The position numbers and the translations under genes were made by a program. A stretch of 37,949 nucleotides of DNA, taken from an archaeon (GTDB lineage Archaea; Thermoproteota; Nitrososphaeria; Nitrososphaerales; UBA183). Where the stretch lies: positions 1-37,949 of the forward strand of contig JAJYNM010000078.1 of assembly GCA_021786335.1 (NCBI GenBank), in the 5' to 3' direction. The notes beneath the pieces are model-generated. The model worked only from the letters and a program-made list of their open reading frames with translations. It ran no database searches and had not been told where the DNA came from. The number at the start of each line of letters is the position of its first letter. Positions within the stretch are counted from its first letter, which is position 1. This document shows, one piece after another, positions 1-6,789 of the stretch.

Positions 1-396
1 TACACGTTCAATCTTCAGGTCCTTTACTTGTTCGAACTCGACGTCGCTGCCTGTTACGAGCGTGCCCTTGTGCAGGAGTGCTGTCGAGGCTGCGAAGGCA
101 TCGGCAAGCGAGAGGGCGTTTCCGGCCTTAATGGCCGCAGCTTTCTTCCACAGTGGAGAATTGTGAATCACAGGTACCGTCCTCACTCCGAAGCACAGCA
201 GATTCCTCTCCTCCTCAGCTACGCTTCCACTCCTTCTCCGCAGAATGTGGTGTAATTCAGTGAGGCTGATGATGTTCAGGTAGCCCCTCACCTTCAGTTC
301 TGAGACACGTTCCAGATAGGCTTCGACCTCCCGAGATCCTGTTTCTCCCAGATACAGGACTAACAGGGCTTGAATGTAGAATACAATACTGCGCAA
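1..396 (-). CDS. VapC-like PIN-domain toxin, partial at left window edge
   Basis: Read on the minus strand from a TTG at 396, the frame is open for 132 codons to base 1, so the C-terminus lies outside. The protein has the PIN-domain layout: an N-terminal strand and ALL helix, a conserved Glu in SLTELHH, and SLADAFAA followed by LVTGSDVEF with the C-terminal acidic cluster. Known PIN toxins are Mg-dependent RNases using three or four acidic residues. The first Asp, expected just before the ALL segment (V-D-x-x-A-L-L), is Tyr here (VFYIQALL), so activity is doubtful. It follows a small antitoxin-like gene by 3 bases, typical of vapBC. TTG is the only start seen after the in-frame TAG. No stop occurs in the window. 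Confidence 0.7.
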   Translation of the reverse strand, partial: MRSIVFYIQALLVLYLGETGSREVEAYLERVSELKVRGYLNIISLTELHHILRRRSGSVAEEERNLLCFGVRTVPVIHNSPLWKKAAAIKAGNALSLADAFAASTALLHKGTLVTGSDVEFEQVKDLKIERV

Positions 397-399
397 GCG

Positions 400-537
400 C
401 TACTTCGCTCGTCTTCGCGAGTCATTCTCTTCGTACATGGATTCCTCCCCCCTGACTTCGTCCATGATTTCTCCAGACCGCCTCCCCTTGAAAGGGGTCC
501 GTTGGGAGTTAGTTGGTTCCCGGCGAAGTCGCTTCAT
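400..537 (-). CDS. Small VapB-like antitoxin (45 aa)
   Basis: A 45-residue minus-strand frame starts at an ATG at 537 and ends in TAG at 400-402, three bases before the VapC-like TTG start. The product is highly charged: MKRLRREP, a basic middle (KGRRSGEIMDEVRG) and an acidic-then-basic tail. Order, spacing and size fit an antitoxin preceding a PIN toxin. The GRRSGEIMDEVRG stretch resembles short archaeal VapB antitoxins in which a degron-like helix binds the toxin, but I assign it mainly from context. It is too short for ordinary ORF filters. Confidence 0.55.
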   Translation of the reverse strand: MKRLRREPTNSQRTPFKGRRSGEIMDEVRGEESMYEENDSRRRAK

Positions 538-588
538 CTTTCCTTTCTTGGGCCGGCGGGTTCAATTCGTCAGGTGGCCCTGGAAGAC

Positions 589-903
589 TCAGGCCCTTGG
601 CAGCCTGGCTTCGAGTTCAGTAACCTTGGCCTGTAGGACTCCCAAGTCCCTGGCGAAATCAAGCCGCTTTTCAATGCCGTCAAACCTGGTGATAGTCTCG
701 TTCCTGAGCGAATCAATCTTCTCGTCGAGCCGCCTGGCCTCTGAGTGGACGGCCTTGAACTCGCCCCCCATCTCTCCCCTGACGCCATTTAGTTCGCTCC
801 TGAGGCCATTTAGTTCGCCCTTGAGCCCTTTCAACTCACCCTCTATGGAACTCAACCTAGGAAGAAGAAGCCTTTCTATCCAGCCAGGAACCTTCTCGGC
901 CAT
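589..903 (-). CDS. Small coiled-coil protein (104 aa)
   Basis: The protein opens with MAEKVPGWIERLLLPRLSS and then runs as regular heptads (GELKGLK, GELNGLR, SELNGVR), with further amphipathic heptads to residue 100. It should form a long parallel or antiparallel coiled coil. No signal peptide, membrane segment or catalytic motif is visible. It lies upstream of and co-directional with the vapBC-like pair, 51 bases away, so it may share their transcript. Small coiled-coil genes of this kind are often found beside archaeal PIN genes, but no function is established. The heptads are encoded by imperfect 21-bp tandem repeats. Confidence 0.65.
   Translation of the reverse strand: MAEKVPGWIERLLLPRLSSIEGELKGLKGELNGLRSELNGVRGEMGGEFKAVHSEARRLDEKIDSLRNETITRFDGIEKRLDFARDLGVLQAKVTELEARLPRA
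784..846. repeat. Imperfect 21-bp tandem repeats (3 units) inside the coiled-coil gene
   Basis: Units at 784-804 and 805-825 differ by only two bases over 21; a third unit at 826-846 is more diverged. Each unit encodes one heptad of the coiled coil, so the repeat keeps the frame and can lengthen or shorten the rod in 7-residue steps. Confidence 0.75.
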
Positions 904-983
904 CTATGACCTAATAGCTGCGACTCCTATTTAATTCCCCACCCGAGGGAGCCCGAGGCTTCGGGAAACTGGCGCCGAGATTT

Positions 984-1085
984 GCGGCCGTCGGAACTTC
1001 CGCCCGTCTTCCCGTCCCAGCTGATAGCATGATTCTGGCTCCTTCGGTTAAACTGAGCTCGTGCTGAGCTCTGCAGCCCGACCGG
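984..1085. repeat. Diverged dispersed element, copy 1
   Basis: From GCGGCCG at 984 to about 1085 this stretch aligns, nearly without gaps, with 3505-3607. Both have GCGGCCG, then exactly 44 bases to the end of an ATAG, then TTCTGGCTC-(C)CTTCGGTT and a GAGCTC hairpin with a 5-base loop. In both places it lies upstream of a minus-strand accessory gene. It could be a regulatory leader, a small RNA gene or the remnant of a small mobile element. Confidence 0.5.
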
Positions 1086-1113
1086 AATCGCATCCCGGGG
1101 CATTCGATTCCGG
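1082..1113. repeat. 9-bp perfect inverted repeat with 14-base loop
   Basis: CCGGAATCG (1082-1090) and CGATTCCGG (1105-1113) are exact reverse complements, with a GC-rich 14-base spacer containing CCCGGG. A strong hairpin is expected in either strand's RNA. No T-run follows it, so it is not a typical intrinsic terminator. Confidence 0.6.
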
Positions 1114-1334
1114 GGCTCTTCTGATGCTCCGGCCTCCAATGTAGCGCGTTAATCTGCAAAACGGAACCAGAATTCCACGGACAGGCTTTGACCCCAGCCA
1201 CAGAGGCTAGCACAAGACGTACCTCTCAAGGAAGGAGGCCAACCGTTCGAGCCAGAAGATATTCGAAGCTTTTTCATTGCCGGAAGCGCCCCAAGACCAA
1301 GTCCAATGGCCGCGGGTCTATCAGTCGAAAGGGA

Positions 1335-1950
1335 TCATCGAAAGGAGTAGTCATGGAGCCCAATGACGGAAGACTTGATACCCGCGATAACAAGGAGGGC
1401 GAGGGCCTCGACAGTTACAAGCAGCCACTTATACGCTGAACCGGATGCTCCCTGGCAACGATATCTCGCATACGCCTTCCAGGTTTTCCCGCCGTCACTA
1501 GAGGACTCCCCACGCCACATAAAAGATGAACCTTTCTTGATGTCGTAGAATACCCGGTGATCAAGTCGCCCCTGCTTGTTGACAGCTTCGAGGACTATCT
1601 CGTTTCCAATCCCCCCGCCAGTGCAAGTCAAAGTGGTGGTCTGGCGGGGCGAAACCCAGGTGCTTTGCCAGTTGTCCTTTTCCGGGTCGTAAAAACGGAG
1701 CGTAGTCCCTCCGGCACGCTTCTCTTTGGACTTTGGGTCTTCGGCCATCCGCACGTCCCGGATTGCCATTCCGCTGAGGATGCATGCGAAGTGCACCTCC
1801 CCCCTTGCCGCCGGGGCCTTCGCTTCAGTCATCTTTGATGAACGTCGCTTCCTCTGTCCAGTCTCCTACGAACTGCCCGAACAACGAGAGTTTGGTCTCT
1901 CGGTCCTGAAAAGGCCCGTCGGCTCCAAGTCCCCTTGGTCCAGCGTTCAT
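1335..1950 (-). pseudogene. DUF1579-like beta-barrel protein, broken by one frameshift
   Basis: The 3' part, from an internal ATG at 1832, carries the conserved body of a DUF1579-like lipocalin-type family: RGEVHFACILSGMAIRDV, then TTLRFYDPEKDNWQSTW, then SSDGGKTW. Just upstream, another frame starts at an ATG at 1950 and supplies the missing N-terminus (LSLFGQFVGDWTEEATF), also typical of the family, but hits TGA at about 1828. Removing one base around 1833-1838 joins both into a protein of about 204 residues. The C-terminus adds a hydrophobic segment (WLLVTVEALALLVIAGI) not expected in the family, which may be a real anchor or the result of another lesion. The biochemical role of the family is not established. 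Confidence 0.6.
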
Positions 1951-2202
1951 TTGAATCCGTCACTGCCAGAATCATTACGGGGACGACTACCTAAAGGCTT
2001 TCGCACGAGGCTGGAGCGAAATTGGGAGGGAAAGTGAAAATAATCGCATCCAAAAGCGCATGCTCACGGCCTCCCGCTTGGGTCATAGGTTTGAGCCGGG
2101 AAACCAGCAGTAGAAAGTCAAGTAGCAGGAAGGGACTCTCGGCAAACTCGCAGCTAAGGGTGCTCTTGAAACGTACTAGATGGATTGCAGAGCACAGGTG
2201 TC

Positions 2203-2232
2203 CTTTTAAGGTCGTTCAGTACATCTAGATGT
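2203..2232 (+). promoter_or_regulatory. vapBC promoter and 12-bp palindromic operator
   Basis: A TATA-like CTTTTAA lies at 2203-2209, about 30 bases before the vapB ATG at 2237. ACATCTAGATGT at 2221-2232 is a perfect 12-bp palindrome just before the start codon, and GTAGATG partly repeats its half-site. Position and symmetry fit autoregulation by the ribbon-helix-helix antitoxin. Confidence 0.6.
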
Positions 2233-2236
2233 GTAG

Positions 2237-2476
2237 ATGCCCAAACGAACGACCCTGGTTCTGAAGGACGAGGTATACGTGAAGCTGGTTGGTGAGAGCA
2301 TGAAGAAGTACGGCTCGGCCAGGAACATTTCGAAGGTCGTCAATGACATGGTAGAAGAGAACGCTAAGGGCAAACCGGACATAATGGAGCTCATCTATTC
2401 CGAGAAGCTGGCTAAAACGTCCGAACGTGAGTTCGAACAGTCTCGGCGTAAGCTGTCAGCCAGGTTCGAGCATTGA
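2237..2476 (+). CDS. vapB: VapB antitoxin (ribbon-helix-helix type)
   Basis: This 79-residue protein has an N-terminal strand (TTLVLKDEVY) followed by two helices, the ribbon-helix-helix DNA-binding pattern, and a charged C-terminal half that would wrap the toxin. Its stop overlaps the toxin's TTG start by 4 bases, so translation is probably coupled. The palindrome immediately upstream is the likely operator. The antitoxin neutralises the PIN RNase and, in known systems, represses its own operon together with the toxin. Confidence 0.75.
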   Translation: MPKRTTLVLKDEVYVKLVGESMKKYGSARNISKVVNDMVEENAKGKPDIMELIYSEKLAKTSEREFEQSRRKLSARFEH

Positions 2477-2895
2477 TCATAGATACGACTTACCTGCTCC
2501 CCCTGGCAAAGATAGGGGTCGACGCCGACCTCCTCCTCGCCATCGCGGAGAAGAGGACGAAGTTGAGACTGGAGGACATCGATGTCAGCCTGATTTCTCT
2601 CTTTGAGCTTCAGGCGAAGGCCGCAAAGCTTCGCATCCCCGCCGACGTGGTAAGCATCTCCACCAAGGCGGTACTGAGGACGTTCGACGTAATCCCGTTC
2701 TCGGAGTCGGCCGTTATTGAAACGAGTTTCCGCCTGAGGGAAAGCATGACGGACTATATCGACTGTGTGATAGTCGGGACTGCCGCCGCGATGCATGAGC
2801 AGTTGGTGAGCGAGGATTCAAAGATCTGGAGAGCCAGAAAGCTTCTCCGTGATGAGTACGGCGTCGTCGTCCACAGATACAAGGACCTAGTTTGA
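2473..2895 (+). CDS. vapC: VapC toxin, PIN-domain RNase
   Basis: The 140-residue PIN domain is intact. The first Asp is in MIIDTTYLLPL, the conserved Glu in SLFELQAKA, the third acidic site in MTDYIDCVIVGTA, and a further Asp in VSEDSKIW. These form the Mg-binding centre of VapC RNases, which cleave tRNA or rRNA when freed from antitoxin. The TTG start overlaps the antitoxin stop. Unlike the toxin at the left edge, no catalytic residue is missing, so this is the one module in the island that looks fully functional. The RNA target cannot be read from sequence. Confidence 0.8.
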   Translation: MIIDTTYLLPLAKIGVDADLLLAIAEKRTKLRLEDIDVSLISLFELQAKAAKLRIPADVVSISTKAVLRTFDVIPFSESAVIETSFRLRESMTDYIDCVIVGTAAAMHEQLVSEDSKIWRARKLLRDEYGVVVHRYKDLV

Positions 2896-3003
2896 GGCGG
2901 CTCCCCGTCGGGTTTAGGTCCTAGGCGCCCACATATTCATCGCGGGCCCGACGGGACCCACTTGGTATACCGTGGTAGAGTCGGACCCGAACTCCTGTAC
3001 CGC

Positions 3004-3256
3004 TCAACCATAGGCCTTGCCCCCTGTGTCTGATCCACAGCGCCAGAGCATCGTCCCCGAGCAGTGCGTAGATTACCCTGTAGTCCCCGACTCTCAGCTT
3101 GAAGAGCCCCGCGAACTCTCCATGGAGATGGTCGCCGCTCGTTGGATTCCCTTCTAGTGTTGCTCCTATCCGCCGAAAGATTCTCTCCTGGTCCCCCCGG
3201 GGAATCTTCTTCAGGCCGTGACTGGCTGAAACCTTGTAGAGGACCTTACTGGCCAA
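3004..3256 (-). pseudogene. relE: RelE/ParE-family toxin, frameshifted near its C-terminus
   Basis: The frame starts at a TTG at 3256 and gives a RelE-fold toxin: YKVSASHGLKKIP, a helix pair, then FAGLFKLRVGDYRVIYAL and LWIRHRG. RelE enzymes cut mRNA on the ribosome. As written, the frame runs on to 2921 with a 28-residue tail unlike the family (111 aa). Removing one base from the five-G run (plus-strand C at 3020-3024) gives HRGKAYG and a TGA at 3004-3006. That is the canonical length (83 aa) and matches the usual ending with basic and Tyr residues. Either the run has an extra base in the assembly or the toxin recently gained an odd tail. Confidence 0.7.
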
Positions 3257-3464
3257 GCTTGACCAGTTCTTTCTCTGAGACTGCCCTGTCGTCCTTGTCG
3301 TTCAACCGATGCGACGCTATGAGGTAGTCTTCGTACTCCTCCAGGTGCTCTCTCAACGCTTTGGTTACGATGTAAGTGTTGGGGCGGTCGAACGACCTAG
3401 CCAACTCATCCAAGCTCCTGGCTATGTCCTCGGGGAGCCGCACCGACACCGCCTCGCTCATCAT
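3246..3464 (-). CDS. relB: RelB-like antitoxin (ribbon-helix-helix)
   Basis: This 72-residue protein has an N-terminal strand (AVSVRLPEDIARSLDELAR) and a second helix (YIVTKALREHLEEYED), the classic RHH/CopG antitoxin arrangement, then a charged tail for toxin binding. It overlaps the RelE start by 11 bases in the same direction, as expected for an antitoxin-toxin pair. The start is ATG at 3464; a second in-frame ATG follows immediately. Copy 2 of the dispersed element lies 41 bases upstream. Confidence 0.8.
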   Translation of the reverse strand: MMSEAVSVRLPEDIARSLDELARSFDRPNTYIVTKALREHLEEYEDYLIASHRLNDKDDRAVSEKELVKLGQ

Positions 3465-3981
3465 TTGTCGTACATCACAGACTTGAATTCAAGGTTGACC
3501 CGGTGCGGCCGCCGAGATTTCCCCCAGGGTCCTTGAACTAGCCAATAGCTTGGTTCTGGCTCCCTTCGGTTGAACGGAGCTCGTCTCGAGCTTTACGGGT
3601 CCGACGGGTTCTGCCCTGGAGGGAGGTCGGTCCCGGCTGTTAAATACACTTAGGCCGCTTCAAAAGGGGCAGGCCAGGGAAAAACCTGCAGGTGACCAGA
3701 AGGCCACAGCCCCCCGCGGCGTTGCAGAGAATCCAGATGCGCCCACCTCATTAAGGAGAACCCCGCCTTCAAGGCCGAATACCAGAACATCTTGGGAGGG
3801 CCCAAGCTCGGCTCCAGGCCCCAAAGAGGACCAGAAGAATGACGTTGCGAGGCCATCGCTCGACATTAACCTCGAGCCGAGCTTCGCTGGGGGAAACGTA
3901 CTCTCGGACTGACTCCGAAGGCCGATTGCTCAAACGGATAGATTCCGGTCACGGTGGGGTAAGAGATCGGCGAACTAATGG
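3465..3981. other. Mostly non-coding stretch between relB and a hypothetical ORF
   Basis: Apart from copy 2 of the dispersed element, I find no supported gene. A TATA-like TTAAATAC lies near 3641. On the plus strand around 3735-3840 one frame reads CAHLIKENPAFKAEYQNILG before a stop, which looks protein-like and may be a scrap of a decayed gene, possibly a transposase; I cannot identify it. Confidence 0.4.
3505..3607. repeat. Diverged dispersed element, copy 2
   Basis: This is the partner of 984-1085: GCGGCCG, 44 bases to the end of ATAG, GGTTCTGGCTCCCTTCGGTTGA, then GAGCTC-gtctc-GAGCTT. The hairpin stem is kept by a G-U pair even though the loop and last base differ from copy 1. It lies upstream of the relB antitoxin. 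Confidence 0.5.
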
Positions 3982-4428
3982 TTGAAGGTTCTACCAACTG
4001 GCGTCCTGAGAAGCTCGAATGAGGTTTCCGCGTTTCTTCAAGAGGAAATACGCGACATGCAAAGCTCCGGAAAGAAGGTGCTTAGAGTCACGGTCGGCGT
4101 CCAAGTGCGGGGAGCACCTGTCCCTCCAGCCTGGATGAAGGCCCTAAAGGCGTCCTCCAATGGAACGACTTTAATGAAACTCTACGAGAACATCGAAGGG
4201 GAGCTGGGCGCCTCTAGGACAGGACGGCAGGCAAGAATAGGTGAAAGAAATCTGAGAAGAAGAAAGCACTCTCAATTCCTCTCAACTCTCAATCGACTCG
4301 CCGAGGGGGTAATCACCTTGCGCCCATCGTCATTCCTTGACGAAGTTGGCGGTCTGACTCGGCCGGATACAGATCCTAAAAGGTCACGGGTCTCGGGAAA
4401 CACCCAGACCAGTAGAGGCTGGGCCTAA
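3982..4428 (+). CDS. Hypothetical protein, doubtful
   Basis: An open frame of 148 codons starts at TTG. I do not recognise it. The first 75 residues look protein-like (an acidic helix LQEEIRDMQ, then KVLRVTVGVQVRG and a helix LMKLYENIEGEL). The rest is rich in Arg and Ser with no pattern. A competing ATG at 3978 in another frame stops after 14 codons. No promoter or partner gene supports it, and it may be a fragment of a larger lost gene. Confidence 0.3.
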   Translation: MKVLPTGVLRSSNEVSAFLQEEIRDMQSSGKKVLRVTVGVQVRGAPVPPAWMKALKASSNGTTLMKLYENIEGELGASRTGRQARIGERNLRRRKHSQFLSTLNRLAEGVITLRPSSFLDEVGGLTRPDTDPKRSRVSGNTQTSRGWA

Positions 4429-4873
4429 GAAATTTCGACAGTCTGGGTGAAACCGAATCTCCAGAAGCTGAATAAAGAGACTGGATCTCAGACTTCTTGG
4501 ACCGAAAGGCGCACCATCACACTCAGAAAGAAAGGGGAGGGAGCGGGAAATATCATTGTCGAAGGACTGACGGCCAAGCCAACACAGTTGATTTTGAGAC
4601 CCCAATCGGAGAGTGCTGAATCCCCTCATTCCTCACAGGGGTAATCGCGGAATTCCATTCTCCTGAACAATGTCAGTTTTACCGCTTTTCCTCACTGGCA
4701 TGAGACCGTCCCCATGCCATACTCGCAGTCTTTGTGGCGACAAACGCTGGGTGAATTATGAAAGATGCGTCCCACTACGAATCTGGCCCACCACTACGCC
4801 CCATCGGACGTATGAGCCACCTCACCCAACGAGCCCACTAGCATCATGTCCATTCGCGGGTCGAGGAATGACT
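4429..4873. other. Stretch without a supported gene
   Basis: Short open frames exist on both strands (4447-4644 plus and 4384-4629 minus), but they overlap each other and neither shows domain-like composition or a good start. I see no repeats or RNA genes. Confidence 0.4.
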
Positions 4874-5092
4874 TCAGAGCGTTAGCCTTCTGATCCTCTT
4901 CTCAGGCTCGGACCAAAGCTTGAGAATGTTCAATCCGAGGATGTTTGCAACCGTGCTCGCTGACGATTTCTCCATGTCTATCCTCTCACCGGCGCTTGTG
5001 CGTCTGTGGAATGTGGAAAGAGCCTTCTCCCTGCGCAAATAGGTCTTGCCTTTCTCATCCGTAGCAACTTCAGATTTGACATTCAGTGCCAA
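4874..5092 (-). CDS. Hypothetical protein or gene remnant
   Basis: This 72-codon minus-strand frame starts at a TTG. The same frame is open upstream to about 5200 without a start and reads IEIELATRIPPRRCNRRLAL before joining it. The text looks protein-like and basic (TYLRREKALSTFHRRTSAGE, ending TVANILGLNILKLWSEPEKR). That suggests the 3' end of a longer gene whose 5' end is lost, perhaps a transposase tail, but I do not recognise the family. It lies next to an IS element, in a setting where remnants are expected. Confidence 0.35.
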   Translation of the reverse strand: MALNVKSEVATDEKGKTYLRREKALSTFHRRTSAGERIDMEKSSASTVANILGLNILKLWSEPEKRIRRLTL

Positions 5093-5432
5093 ACGTCGAT
5101 TACATCGGCGTGGGGGTATTCGCGTCGCCAGTTCAATTTCAATGGACCCATTCGAATCCCCTAAAGGGATCCCAGGAGATTGGGCGGAATGGCTCCATCA
5201 ACCTGTCGAAGCCACGGACCCAGCTGGGTTGAGGTTCTCTAACGGCAAGTCAGCCCTTTTTCGTCCCTTTGACGGTTAACGCCATCTCTTTTCTTTTTGG
5301 GCATGGTTCCACACTCACGATTCCACGTGCAGGGCCTCACTTGCACAGTTTCTTACGTCGAGGTAGCGGCTCAACAGATGCACGGTCCAACTTGGTTGTT
5401 CATTCGATACCCATTCCGTCATTGGACTTTCA
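5093..5432. other. Left flank of the IS element, no supported gene
   Basis: No gene starts here with support. The minus strand carries the unstarted upstream extension of the 4874-5092 frame. The IS left inverted repeat begins at 5433. I see no clear target-site duplication between the two IS flanks. Confidence 0.4.
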
Positions 5433-5449
5433 GAGGGCCGTGCGTAATC
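5433..5449 (+). repeat. IS left terminal inverted repeat
   Basis: GAGGGCCGTGCGTAATC matches the reverse complement of 6723-6739 at 15 of 17 positions. Confidence 0.8.
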
Positions 5450-5592
5450 CCGCCTCATCTTGACAAGGCTGCCAAGGCGGTTCGATTCCCGGTCGTAAGC
5501 CTCCGTCCCCCCGAGTCCGCTCATGTGTCCACCACGAGCGGTCGGAAGGATGGAGCTGGGTCCTTGCGAGCTCCGAGAGGTCGTCTCGCGAG

Positions 5593-6716
5593 AGGCCTAC
5601 CAAGGAGAAGGCCAAGAAACATAAACCGATAAGGGAAGAGTCATTCCCTGCGGAGCTGGTCTTCCTGAGGAACGACTTCACGTATGCCGACGGGATCGTC
5701 GACCCGAACAGGGCGAAGAGGGGGGCCGAAGGTGTACCCTCCGAGCGCGATGTTCGCGGCCCTCCTCCTGATGTACTTGAAGGAGCTCAGGAGCGTCCTG
5801 GGCCCGATACGGTTCCTGAGCTCTAACCCGGTGTGGCTCAGGGCTCTGGGCCTGAGGAGGGTCGGCGGCGTCGAGGTCCACTCCGTCCCTGACAGGACCA
5901 GGTTCTACAGGCTCGCCAGGAGGATAGGCGTCGACGGGATGATGCGGATCCTCTCGGTCATGGTGGTCAGGCTGATGCAGAGAGGGGTCATCAGGGCGAA
6001 GAGCGTCAGCCTCGACGCCACGATCATATCGGCCTGGTCCAAGGACTGCAGGTCAAGGAAGGACGAGCAACACCTGAAGACGTGCAGGCACGAGGTCTCG
6101 AAGGACAGGGACGCGTCCTGGGGCTACGACCACCATCGGGACGGGTACGTCTGCGGGTACAAGGTCCACGTCCTCATGGACTCGGAGACGGCCCTCCCCA
6201 TCCTGCTCACCGTCACCAACGCAGGGTACGGCGAGACCAGGACCGTGCCATGGTTCGTCTCCATGCTCCTGCTGCTGGGCGCGAGGTTGAGGAAGTTCTT
6301 CGCAGACATGGGGGTACGGCAGCAACCAGGCCAGGCTCCTCGTCGTGCAGAGGCTGAGGGCGGTCCACTTCATCTCCCTGCAGATCAGGGACGCCAAGGG
6401 CTCCACCCCGGAAGAGAAGAGGGCGAGGAGGAAGCTCCTCTGCCATCGATTCCACCTGAAGAACTACATCCATCGCTTCTGGGTGGACCCCGACTCGAAG
6501 AGGTTCGACAGGGAGTACGACGCCCGGACCTTCTCGGAGCAGGTCTTCTCAGTGGGGAAGGGCTCCCTGGACCTGGACTCCCTGATGCACAGGGGGAGGG
6601 AGTGGGGCACGCTCCACTCGGTGGCGATATGCGTGGCCATGCCGGCGTTGGCGAACACCGTCCTGGACGCAGGGAGACCAGACCTCATCAGGCGCGTCAA
6701 ACGCATCAGGGGATAG
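5593..6716 (+). pseudogene. IS4/IS5-like DDE transposase with two frameshifts
   Basis: Three frames join into one transposase. The first reads ELVFLRNDFTYADGIVDPNRAKRG up to a six-G run at 5720-5725. The second continues PKVYPPSAMFAALLLMYLKEL through the first catalytic Asp (SLDATIISAW) to ADMG at a five-G run at 6310-6314. The third reads YGSNQARLLVVQRL through the catalytic Glu region (RTFSEQVFSVGKG) to TAG at 6716. Removing one G from each run restores a continuous protein in which all joins read as family-like sequence. The second Asp is in FADMGYGS. No ATG, GTG or TTG is visible upstream in the first frame, so the start given is only the point where similarity becomes plausible. Confidence 0.75.
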
Positions 6717-6722
6717 GAGGTG

Positions 6723-6739
6723 AATTACGCACAGCCCTC
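6723..6739 (-). repeat. IS right terminal inverted repeat
   Basis: AATTACGCACAGCCCTC is the reverse complement of the left end, with mismatches at 2 of 17 positions. It lies 6 bases after the transposase stop. Confidence 0.8.
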
Positions 6740-6752
6740 GGTCAACCAATGC

Positions 6753-6762
6753 CTAAATAATT
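6753..6762 (+). promoter_or_regulatory. TATA-like box for the C2H2 gene
   Basis: CTAAATAATT lies about 30 bases before the ATG at 6790, the usual archaeal spacing, and 14 bases outside the IS right end. A GGTGA just before the ATG could serve as a short ribosome binding site. Confidence 0.5.
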
Positions 6763-6789
6763 GGATTCATCCTACAGCCCACCGGTGAA

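Larger units (their letters stand above)
904..1334. other. Non-coding stretch upstream of the coiled-coil gene
   Basis: I see no convincing gene on either strand. The stretch contains copy 1 of a diverged repeated element (984-1085), which includes a GAGCTC-gtgct-GAGCTC hairpin, and a 9-bp perfect inverted repeat at 1082-1113. The short open frames here have no family-like pattern. Confidence 0.5.
5433..6739 (+). mobile_element. IS element of about 1.3 kb with DDE transposase
   Basis: The ends are inverted repeats: GAGGGCCGTGCGTAAT from 5433, and its reverse complement with one mismatch (GAGGGCTGTGCGTAAT) ending at 6739. Between them lies a single transposase gene with DDE catalytic motifs and the general look of the IS4/IS5 group. 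The length of 1307 bp is normal for such elements. No direct repeat is obvious at the flanks, so the insertion is old or the duplication very short. The transposase is frameshifted twice, so as written the copy is not autonomous. Confidence 0.8.

Noticed and set aside
3545..3620. tRNA-like structure in copy 2 of the dispersed element
   Set aside because: GGGTTC-like bases occur, but no acceptor or anticodon arm can be built.
4384..4644. Overlapping small open frames on both strands
   Set aside because: No start signal, no partner and no protein-like pattern; high-GC chance frames.
5427..6745. Target-site duplication around the IS
   Set aside because: The bases next to the two ends do not match beyond chance.
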